Origin: Bretschneidera sinensis
Lineage: Eukaryota; Streptophyta; Magnoliopsida; Brassicales; Akaniaceae
NCBI GenBank assembly: GCA_023935145.1
Contig: CM043699.1
Location: 62,166,138 to 62,230,137, forward strand
Length of the DNA stretch: 64,000 bases
Direction: 5' to 3'
Shown here one piece after another: positions 56,216-64,000 of the stretch. Made by a program: the position numbers and the translations under genes. How positions within the stretch are numbered: the stretch's first letter is position 1; each line of letters begins with the position of its first letter. The notes under the pieces were generated by a model that saw only the letters and a list, made by a program, of their open reading frames with translations, was not told where the DNA came from and did not search any database.

Positions 56216-57433
56216 TATAGACTAAGGTTTCAACCCAAGAGGGGGGTGAATTGGGTTTTTAAATACTTTCGCGGATTAAAAACAAGTTTGTAAAAACAGA
56301 TAAACCAACAAGCATGTAAATAAGTAATATGTGCTGTAAATAAAGACTTTAAGGAATAGAGGATGCAAACTCAGTTTATAGTGGTTCGGCAATATCGGAT
56401 TCGTTTTGACCCTATATCGACTCTCTTCAAGGAACCTCCTTGAAGTAATCCACTAAGAAACTTAGCCGTGCAACTTCACAGGTGTTGCACAAACCTTACA
56501 ATCCCTTCCTCTCGGAAGTAAACCCCTTCATTTCGAAAGCAAAACCCATTCCTTAAGGAAGCAAATCCCTTCCTTTCGGAAGCAAATCCCTTTACAATAA
56601 ATACTATAAAGAAAACAGTAGAGAGACAACAATGGAAGCTTATACAACTGAATAATATCTCTCTTTCAAGGTAAAGCTTGAAGAATGGCTCAACAATATA
56701 TTTTTCAAAGCTTTTTGAGTATCAATAAGTAAAAACTTGATTGAATGTATATTTTCCTTTTTTGAAATGCTCAATAGAGTGGGTTTATATAGCCTTAATG
56801 TTATATGGCCGTTTTGAACTGATTTAGTTCAAATTTGTGCAAGTTGTGTTGAATTCTCGCATCCCAACGGTCATAGTTTTTGAACTACCAGTCGACTAGG
56901 TCTTAGTACCAGTCGACTGGGTCATGCTTAAAAATCACATTTTTAAGGCTGTTGAAGGTACCAGTCGACTGGAAACCTTCTGCCCAAATTACCAGTGGAT
57001 TGGGTATGAATTACCAGTCGACTGGGAAACTTCTGTCCAAAGTACCAGTCGATTGGTATGTTTGATCCAGTCGACTGGGGACATACTCTCCCTTATACCA
57101 GAAGATTGGTATAAGTACCCAGTCGACTGGGTTCCTTAACAATCCAGTTTTCATGTTTTGAAGAGATTTTAATCTTAAAACATTTGATTAAAAGGTTATG
57201 TTAAAATGCTTTTCAAAAAGAGCCATTGGACAAGCTGATTACCTGAACAAGTGAGACTTACAACTTGTTTATAATAGCTTAGACCTATACTAGTTCTTCT
57301 GTCTTCACTTGTGTTGAGTTCTTGCACCTTGATCCTTGGTTGAATGCTCTTATTGCTTAATACACTTAGATAACATCGTTAGTATGATAAGAGTTGTGTT
57401 TTCTCATCATTAAAATATAGGTGAGGGTCAACA
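56216..57433 (-). repeat. M1 3' LTR (LTR1, 1,218 bp)
   Basis: Plus view TATAGACTAAGG..GAGGGTCAACA; minus strand TGTTGACCCTCACC..CTATA (end mutated from TACA). It contains 'gaggggggtgaattggg', characteristic of this lineage, repeated 'ccttcctttcggaag' units (56,503-56,592), TATATAAA (minus, 56,784-56,791) and the palindrome array 56,886-57,131. Confidence 0.88.
56886..57131. repeat. Palindrome array (CCAGTCGACTGG) in LTR1
   Basis: About nine intact or near copies in roughly 250 bp, every 20-30 bp. In the LTR's direction they lie upstream of the TATA box. Confidence 0.85.
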
Positions 57434-57446
57434 ATCTCCCCCTTTT
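57434..57446 (-). other. M1 polypurine tract
   Basis: Minus strand AAAAAGGGGGAGAT abuts the LTR start TGTTGACCC, as in SIRE/Maximus elements. A second purine tract (ATGGGGGAGAAATATG) lies at about 57,700-57,717. Confidence 0.85.
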
Positions 57447-58336
57447 TGATGATGACAAACTTATGAGAAAGAAAAACAGTTTAAGAAACTAAGTGTTAGG
57501 TTTCTGAGAAAAATTGGGTAGAGTTTCCTCTGTTTTTTTTTTTGGAATAAAACCAACCTGTAAATAAGTAAATAAAAATTTATATGCAACCTAACCAATC
57601 AATTTATCATAGTGAATCATACACCAAATTCTTTGAAGCAGTGATCCCCCTAAATCTATGCATTGGTTTACTTTTTTCATTGTTTTTCTCATTTTCTCAT
57701 ATTTCTCCCCCATTTTGACAACAACAATAAAAGGGGTAGTAAAGTAAGAAATAAACAATTTAATCAGTACAGGTATGAAGAACATATAGAAACAAACTTG
57801 TATGTGAAAATTTGGCTTCATTCGGAGGTTGAAAGCCTTCCCGGGAAAAATAAAAAATTTTCATACAAGCAGAAGCAATTTTAAAGCATATATATGAATT
57901 TACAGAGATATAAAGCATACAAACATATGTAAAGCAAGTATATGAAATAGATCAAAGGTGAAATCATAATCATATACAACAAATGTCTATACAATGTAGG
58001 CTTCGTAGAGCCGTAACAGAAGTACAAATAAAGAAACTACATGAAGATATGTTCGTGCTAAGAATAATGAAAAGGTCTACATCAAGTACATCGAAAGGAA
58101 GATAGGAAAGCAACTCATGGAATGGGAGAGTCCGAGCTGTAACGAATGAGATCCTGAATCTCAGTCAGGGAACTCTCGGTGCACTCTCGGTGTAGCTCAA
58201 AGTCATCCCGGAGGGTCTTAATGGAGAAGCTCAAACTCTGAAATTCAGACTGCATGGTCAGCTAGAGGCTCGTGATAGCCTAAATTAGATCACTGTACCC
58301 AGCCTGACCAGTAATCGAGTCACCCATAGGAGGTGC

Positions 58337-58612
58337 TCAGGCATCCGTATCCATATCAGTAACAACAACAGCGTCCTCATCATCACTACTGTCATCCTCT
58401 CCAATCCGAATGTGCTTCCCGGCCTTAGAGTACATGAAGCCATCGCGGACCGTGCATCCTATCTTCTTCAGCGAGGAGATGTTGATGATATCCTTTGGCC
58501 AGATATCCTGAGCCTCAGAGGCAGAGAGAGGCACTTGGAAGTGCTGGAGTATGAGAGTGATGAGCATCCCGTAGGGAAGACATCCAGAGTCACTCGCTTC
58601 GCCATTAATCAT
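58337..58612 (-). pseudogene. Extra ORF of M1, C-terminal piece
   Basis: A 91-codon minus ORF with CLPYGMLITLILQHFQVPL near its start and an acidic tail (EDDSSDDEDAVVVTDMDTDA). It looks like the C-terminal part of the protein family annotated in plant genomes as 'putative plant transposon protein domain'. It lies in another frame than the piece at 58,879-59,247, so a frameshift or lost segment separates them. Its place between pol and 3' LTR, in sense, is where env-like ORFs sit in SIRE elements. Confidence 0.6.
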
Positions 58613-58878
58613 ATTGGCGAGCAGCAGAGGGTATATATTGAAGTGGTGCCCAATTTTAAGGCACTAAATCAATACAGTATATATCTTAGATAGATACCCC
58701 CGACTCCCTAGTTTCGGGTGGATGATCCAACTCACTATGAGGTTGAACAATTTTGAGTCTAGGGGCATGTCACTACACGTGTGAAATGTAGTGGCTCTGA
58801 ACACATAGTTAGGGTCCCCTTAACTATCTGACAAGCCTCTTCAACCTTAAAATTGTCTAGCCATCCATCTAGACTCCA

Positions 58879-59247
58879 TTAGATTCCTCCCACAGGGATC
58901 CTCAAAATGCTCATCAAGAGGTCAGTATTGACCTCAAACTCCACACCCATGACACTGGTTCTGAACCTCACAGCTAGTGGACTGGGTTTCACCAAGTTCG
59001 CATAGAACTGGTGAATCAGTATGGGGTAGTACTTCTCATGTACCTTGACTAGTGGGGTCAAGTGTATTGCCTTGAAGGTAGGTAATATATCAAAATTACC
59101 ATGATGAATAGAGTCGAAGTCGACAACTCTACCCATCATGATTTTCTTGTGGCGGATAATGGAATTATACCTTGCTTTCGCCGCTGGGCTAGAGAACAGA
59201 GTGTTGTCAAGCTCTGTTCTGGGCTTCTTGCTGGAGGAGCCCGCCAC
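58879..59247 (-). pseudogene. Extra ORF of M1, N-terminal piece (plant transposon-protein domain)
   Basis: A 122-codon minus ORF: MAGSSSKKPRTE at the start, SSPAAKARYNSIIRHKKI, then LVKVHEKYYPILIHQFYANL and GVEFEVNTDLLMSILRIP. The FYANL and V-F-VN--LL-- pattern matches the N-terminal part of the 'putative plant transposon protein' family, common in plant repeats and of unknown function. It ends at a stop after VGGI. No transmembrane segment typical of an envelope protein is seen. It is a third gene of the element or a passenger, not a host gene. Confidence 0.6.
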
Positions 59248-59574
59248 TCCCTTCCTCCTTGAATTCAGAACTATGGATTTGGTGGACCTTGGCCTCGTAG
59301 ATGCATTTGGTCCCCTAGTGGTGTATTTAACTCGGATTCTATCGTTAATTTTGGGAAAAGAGTTTTTTTGGGTAAAATGAGTTTTTGGTGGAAATAGGAT
59401 ATTTCAACCGTAGAAAGTTGAAAAAGAGGTTTTGGATGGGTAGATCAATGTGTTTAGGTAATTTTTTGAAGGTTTTTGGATCAAAATGGCGAGATTTTGT
59501 AGAGAGAGAAAGCTAGGGTTTTTGAAAATGGCGTGAAAATCTGGAAAAAATGAAGAGATTATTTATAGAATCGC

Positions 59575-59875
59575 AATACCAGTCGACTAGGGTAAGGATA
59601 CCAGTTGATTGGGTCCTTTGCAAAGATGAACAGTTTTACATACCAGTCGACTGGGTCAGGGTGCCAGTCGACTAGATGAATTGACAGAAAGATACCAGTC
59701 GACAGGGTAGTTTATACCAGTCGACTGGGGTGATAACTGAATTTAAAAAAAATGGCTCCAAACAAAGTCTAGATTAACTAGTCAACTGGTATTGACTTGC
59801 CAGTCGACTGGAAAATTAGGCAGAGACTTTCTAGTCGATTGGGATAGACTTACTACTCGACTGGACCCTTAAGAA
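59575..59875. repeat. Palindrome array in the M1 internal region
   Basis: About ten copies of CCAGTCGACTGG and variants in 300 bp, outside the LTR. The stretch 59,740-59,986 is homologous to 62,157-62,430 in M2. Confidence 0.8.
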
Positions 59876-59986
59876 GATTTTCAGTCTTGAGTCTTAGCAC
59901 GAAATTTGTGTATCAATGCCATCTTGAGTGAGGGAGTTATTAAACAAGGATTAATACTCATTCACTAGATGTCAAGTATGCATAAT

Positions 59987-61528
59987 TGTAGACTGAGGTT
60001 TCAACCCAAGAGAGGGGGTGAATTGGGTTTTTAAAACTTTTACGGAATAAATACAAGTTTATAAAAACATATAACCAATAAGTAATTAAACAAGTAATAT
60101 GCTGTAAAGAAAGAGTTTAAGGAGTAGAGAATGCAAACTCAGTTTATAGTGGTTCGGCAATATCGGATTCGTTCCGACCCTACGACCACTCTCTTCAAGG
60201 AACCTCCTTGAAGTAATCCATTAAGAAACTTAGTCGTGCAACTTCACAGGTGTTGCACAAACCGAACACAAGCAACTTACGGGTGTTGCTCAAACCTTAC
60301 AATACCCTTCCTCTCGGAAGTAATTCCCTTCCTTTCGGAAGTAATCCCTTTACAATAAATGTTGTAAAGTAAATGGTAGAGAGACAGCAAATGAAAGCTT
60401 ATACAACTGAATAATGTCTCTCTTTCAAAGTAAAGCTTGAAGAATGGCTCAACATGAGTATTTCAAAGCTTTTTTGAGTTTCAAAGAATTCTCTTTTTGA
60501 ATGTCTTCTCCTTCTTGTTGAATGCTAAATTGAGTGGGTTTATATATCCATCAATTAATATGGCTGTTAGACTTTAATTTGAATTGATTGTACCTTTAAA
60601 ATCTCATATTTCGAGTCTCAACGGTCATATTTTTGAACTACCAGTCGACTGGGTCATGATACCAGTCAACTGGATTCTCTTTAAAAATCACATTTTTGCT
60701 GCTACAGTGTTACTAGTCGACTGGTATGACTTACCAGTCGACAAGGAACCTTCTGCCAGTTTTACTAGTCGACTAATACTATTCACCCGATCGACTGGGT
60801 CACTATTTGAGTGCTGCTACAGTGTTTTCAGCATGAACAGTGTTTTCAGCATCAATTTTCTTCATATTTCTTTATTCTTTTTGGATTTTTGAGTTCCAGA
60901 AAATCTCCTAATTGAATCAAACTTTCTTGCACATTAAACACACGAGTTAAACACTTCAAAAGTGTTTTGTTATCAGCAAAATTAATCTAATCAATTTCTT
61001 GATTAAGGCATTTTTGATGATGACAAAACATATTACAAATTTAAGCATAATGTGTGTGCAAGAGATATGAAGAATGATATATTACAAATGCTCAAGTAAT
61101 TTTCTATATCAACATAAATTCTTCTTAAGTTCAATTAGAGAATGTTAAGTATTAAGCCCAAATAATTTATTTGCATTTAATAAAATCACGTGGAGATTTT
61201 ATATCTTCAATTAATTAAGACTATATAATAAAATGCAATGCAAATATAATTAGCTCCTAAAAATTGAAATGCTTACAAAGTGTATCTTAGGATTCAAACC
61301 TATAATTTGTCTCTATTGACTTTGAAGATGCATTTAAATTATTCTCCTTGAATTTGATCTTTTGGAGAACTTATTGACTTTTGAGATCATCAACATTGAT
61401 TTACCAATTTCTACAGTCTTGATCTCCTTTGATGTATAAGCACTATTAACAATCTGTATTACTTAAGTTAATATTCATTAGTGCTTAATTAAGATTTTTA
61501 TCACTACCAAAATCATTCAGGGTCAACA
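59987..61528 (-). repeat. M2 3' LTR (LTR2, 1,542 bp)
   Basis: Plus view TGTAGACTGAGG..CAGGGTCAACA; minus TGTTGACCCTGAATG..TCTACA. It matches LTR1 through most of its length but is about 320 bp longer near its 5' (U3) end. TATATAAA (minus) lies at 60,539-60,546, with about seven palindrome copies at 60,637-60,800. Confidence 0.88.
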
Positions 61529-61541
61529 ATCTCCCCCTTTT
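61529..61541 (-). other. M2 polypurine tract
   Basis: Minus strand AAAAGGGGGAGAT directly before the LTR start TGTTGACCC. Confidence 0.85.
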
Positions 61542-62479
61542 TTATGGTGACAAAAATCTTAAGAATAAGGTCTAATAAGATCTCTAATATTCTTATTTTT
61601 CTCCCCATTTTTGTCATAATAAAAAAGAGTAGATTTCAAAGAAGAGCTCCCCCTCAAAATATGCTATTGAAAATATTTTCATGAAACATTTTGAGAAAGG
61701 AATCATTTTATAAGATATCAAGAAATATAAAACAAATTTCAAGTATTATAAACCTTCAAAATAACCTCAATGCTTAGAGTATCTTACACTTAATCAATAA
61801 AGGACAAGAGTTTGAACTCATTGCTTGATTTACCAATAGGTTTTCTCTTTTACCAATTAATCAGATTTTCTCCCCCTTTCAAAAAGTCTAAAGTAATTAT
61901 TTTTAACTTTTAAGAGAAATAAAATTAGATAAAACTCAACAGGCCTTATTGGTAGTTGATTATCAATTTAATGCAAAGATAATCATTATTTTCAAACACA
62001 AGCATATATAATAGAAAGTTTCATATTTAGCTCATGCTTGATAAATAAATAGCTCAAAAGTAATTCTTAAATCTAAATTCAAGTTCATCACTTGATTTAT
62101 CCAATGCCAAATCAAAGAGAATTTATCAAAAAATAAATTAATAATTGAGTATTAAATGGCTCCAAACAAAGTCTAATCGTCTGGTATAGCCTTACCAGTC
62201 GACTGACAGATTAGGCAGAGACTTACCAGTCGATTGGGATAGAATTATCAGTCGACTAAAATATTTGGCAGAGACTTACTAGTCGATTGGGATATACTTA
62301 CCAATCGACTGGATCCTTAAGAATATTTCCAATCTTTGAGTCTTAGAACAAAATTTGTTTATCTATGCCATGTTGAGTGAGAGAATGATTAAATGAGGTT
62401 TAATACTCTTTCACAAGATGTTAAATATGCAAAATGATGAAATGTAGATGCAATCAAACATACAGTTTATCATAATCTA
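61542..62479. other. M2 untranslated region between pol and PPT
   Basis: No ORF. It has additional purine tracts ('cttttgaaagggggagaaaat' on the minus strand near 61,870) and seven or so palindrome copies at 62,165-62,312. The extra ORF of M1 is absent from this place. Confidence 0.6.
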
Positions 62480-62640
62480 ACAATCCCGTTGATAGTCTAA
62501 TTTTGTAGAAACTAGGTTCACTTAGAGGTTTTGTAAGAATGTCAACTATTTGATCTTCCGAAGGTATGAATTATAATCTTATATCACCTTTTTTAGCATG
62601 GTCTCTTAAGAAATGATGTGTGATTTCTATGTGCTTTGTT
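62480..62640 (-). pseudogene. M2 RNase H C-terminal fragment of pol
   Basis: The minus strand reads HIEITHHFLRDHAKKGDI and FIPSEDQIVDILTKPLSEP, then FYKIRLSTGLLD. This is the end of copia RNase H (H-E-.HHF.RD, Q-AD-.TKPL). One stop lies between GDIRL and FIPSED. It is joined upstream to gag sequence by an internal deletion near 62,636. Confidence 0.85.
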
Positions 62641-62823
62641 TCTAAAATGCACATGATGGTTATTCCTAGGATGTGTATAACCATGAGTATTTCTACGATG
62701 CTTCATTCTTGTATATACATTAGAATTAGTATTTCTACACCTACTAGTATTCACTGAGGGAATACTTTTGACCTTGTTAGTGGTCTTTGAAGTAGAGGCT
62801 TCATTCAAACATGATGCTTTCAT
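62641..62823 (-). pseudogene. M2 gag 3' part up to the deletion junction
   Basis: A minus ORF fragment rich in Asn, Arg and His (CRNTNSNVYTRMKHRRNTHG and YTHPRNNHH), like the linker after the zinc knuckle in SIRE-type Gag. The frame runs on into shifted RNase H sequence, which marks the deletion point. Confidence 0.55.
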
Positions 62824-63160
62824 GAATAAGCTCTCTTTTGATTTTTACTTTCCTAATGGAGAATACCCTAACCCGGATTTTCCTCCATTTAATCTTTGGC
62901 AAGATAGCACGTCATCTAGCTTTTCTTTTCCAAGTATAAGTCTAGATATTATGCCATTCAATTCTATTATCTTATTCTTTAAGTTTTCATGTTCATCTTT
63001 AAGAAGATCTTGAGAAGAATCATAAAGTAATGAAATAGTTTATATTTTTATTCTCTTAGACCTACCATCTCTTTAGAAAGAGATGACACATCTTTTTTAA
63101 GAATGGTGTTCCTAGAATCGAATTTCTTCAATTCTTCATACATTTCATTTATGACTTCAA

Positions 63161-63865
63161 CTAATTCTTCACTACTACTAACAATGTTATTTTTTTTGAA
63201 GAAGAAGTTAATACCTCATTTTCGTCGTCGATTGCCATAAGACATAGGTTGGCAATTTCCTCGTATCCGATCTCTTTATTCGAGGAGTCTTCTTCTTCTT
63301 CATCACCATCATGATTAACATCTTTAATTTCCATAAGAGGTAAGGATGTGGTGGAACCATCAATTTTGTAATCCAAGTAGCTTTCATGCTTCTTAAGGGA
63401 TTCCACAAGCTCTTCTAAACTTTCACTTGTAGAATACTTTGTCAAAATAATTTTCCATTGATTTGACAAAGACCTAAGAAATATTCTCACAAGTTCAAGG
63501 TTAGAATAAATTTTACCCATGAAAGATAAAGTTTTAACAAGTATAGTAAAACGAGTTTGCGAATCAAAAATTGATTCATTTTCATTTATTTTAAAATGCT
63601 CTAAGTCATGAACAAAGTTTTTTAATTTGAAATTCTTTTCTTGCTCATTTCCTCCATGTATGACTTCCAATAAATCTTAAATTTCTTTTGCAGTCTTATA
63701 TGAGGAAATTTGATCAACTTCGTTTTGATCAAGAGAACCATAAAACATGTTCATAACTTTAGCATTTAGTTGAATAAATTTACTATCATTTATATCAAAG
63801 TCATTTTCATTTTCAAGAATGAAATACCAAGCATAATAATCATGTGCTTGAATAAAAATCTTCAT
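63161..63865 (-). pseudogene. gag: M2 gag (UBN2-type) with one in-frame stop
   Basis: Two minus ORFs in one frame. The first (63,677-63,865) reads MKIFIQAHDYYAWYFI, then KTAKEI and a TAA where relatives have Trp (AKEIWD). The second (63,161-63,670) has HGGNEQEKNFKLKNFVHDLE, FKINENESIFDSQTRFTILV, LRSLSNQWKI and the acidic DGDEEEEDSSNKE region. It is the nucleocapsid precursor of Maximus/SIRE elements, near the usual gag start after the PBS. The real start is probably further upstream, near 63,950 (MATIFLEIRD-like reading). Not functional because of the stop and of a frame break near 63,190. Confidence 0.82.
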
Positions 63866-63987
63866 TTGAGCTTTCTAATGGGTGAAATTTGTTCCATGGA
63901 GAAGATGACTAGAAGGATCTCTTATTTCTAAAAATATAGTTGCCATAGGATCAACTCTAGGATGTTAAGCCTAAAATAAGAGAACTT

Positions 63988-64000
63988 GGCTCTGATACAA
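63988..64000 (-). other. M2 primer-binding site at window edge
   Basis: Minus strand TTGTATCAGAGCC, an initiator-Met PBS with one base missing (TTGGTATCAGAGCC). The 5' LTR should begin just outside the window. Confidence 0.8.

Larger units (their letters stand above)
56216..59986 (-). mobile_element. M1: Maximus/SIRE-type Ty1/copia element, 3' part
   Basis: On the minus strand: 3' LTR 56,216-57,433, PPT, an extra ORF region (58,337-59,247), then a palindrome-bearing stretch (59,575-59,986) that also occurs between PPT and pol in M2. It is interrupted at 59,987 by the M2 LTR. M1 inserted into G4; CATAC at 56,211-56,215 may be one TSD copy. Pol is not in view. Confidence 0.82.
59987..64000 (-). 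mobile_element. M2: Maximus/SIRE-type Ty1/copia element with large pol deletion (runs off window)
   Basis: Minus strand: PBS at the right edge (63,988-64,000), gag 63,865-63,161, a gag tail joined directly to the end of RNase H (62,823-62,480), then palindrome region, PPT and 3' LTR 59,987-61,528. The 5' LTR should start just past 64,000. Protease, integrase and most of RT are missing, so the element is non-autonomous. It inserted into M1. Confidence 0.85.

Noticed and set aside
56886..57131. Regular palindromes with spacers, CRISPR-like at first sight
   Set aside because: Plant nuclear DNA, imperfect repeats, no fixed spacer length; part of an LTR promoter region.
56216..61528. LTR1 and LTR2 as the two LTRs of one element
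   Set aside because: Both have a PPT on their right, LTR2 has no PBS on its left, lengths differ by about 320 bp, and the segment left of LTR2 matches M2's own interior; nested insertion fits better.

Overview
The window is nuclear DNA of a flowering plant, most likely a eudicot; the species cannot be named from the sequence. It is AT-rich heterochromatin-like DNA made almost wholly of nested transposable elements in several states of decay. No complete, ordinary host gene is visible. The nearest thing to a working gene is an uninterrupted 238-codon ORF at 47,062-47,778 (minus) that resembles a plant-virus 30K-type movement protein.

Left part (1-20,655). A decayed Maximus/SIRE-type Ty1/copia LTR (about 191-1,425) abuts a short tandem array (1,426-1,985). 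Next comes a Ty3/gypsy element of Tekay/Del (chromovirus) type, G2, on the minus strand (2,257-20,655, TSD GAGGG). G2 is split by a much younger member of the same family, G1, in the opposite orientation (4,666-14,396, TSD CAGAC). G1 has about 1% LTR divergence, a PBS, a PPT and a single gag-pol frame broken only by four in-frame stops.

Middle left (20,656-36,100). A 5.9-kb CACTA DNA transposon (20,696-26,633, TSD AAA) has no recognisable transposase but carries exon-like host gene pieces, one resembling the C-terminus of BLOC-1 subunit 2. It is followed by a possibly organelle-derived stretch (about 27,760-28,640), an AT-rich tandem repeat, the right end of a second CACTA-like element, two LINE 3' ends (31,640-33,115 and 33,601-34,170), a 117-bp fold-back hairpin, and a broken copy of the movement-protein gene (about 35,520-35,760).

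Middle right (36,100-53,272). A decayed Ty1/copia element is split by a CRM-type chromovirus, G3 (36,756-41,973, minus, TSD GTTTG), whose reading frame runs into its 3' LTR. A hAT transposon with perfect 8-bp TSDs (43,666-44,732) carries the first exon of a SnRK1 gamma-subunit (KING1-like) gene. The movement-protein-like ORF follows, with a possible TATA box and 5'-UTR intron. After that come remains of an Ac/Tam3-like hAT element with its dimerisation domain, AT-rich DNA, and the 5' end of a Tat/Ogre-like gypsy element.

Right part (53,273-64,000). This is a stack of insertions. A third Tekay-type copy, G4 (minus), lies in the Tat-like element. A Maximus/SIRE-type element, M1, lies in G4. A second Maximus/SIRE-type element, M2, lies in M1 and runs off the right edge exactly at its PBS. 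M1 carries an extra non-pol ORF next to its 3' LTR, and M2 has lost most of pol by an internal deletion. LTRs of this family carry dense arrays of the palindrome CCAGTCGACTGG upstream of a TATATAAA box.
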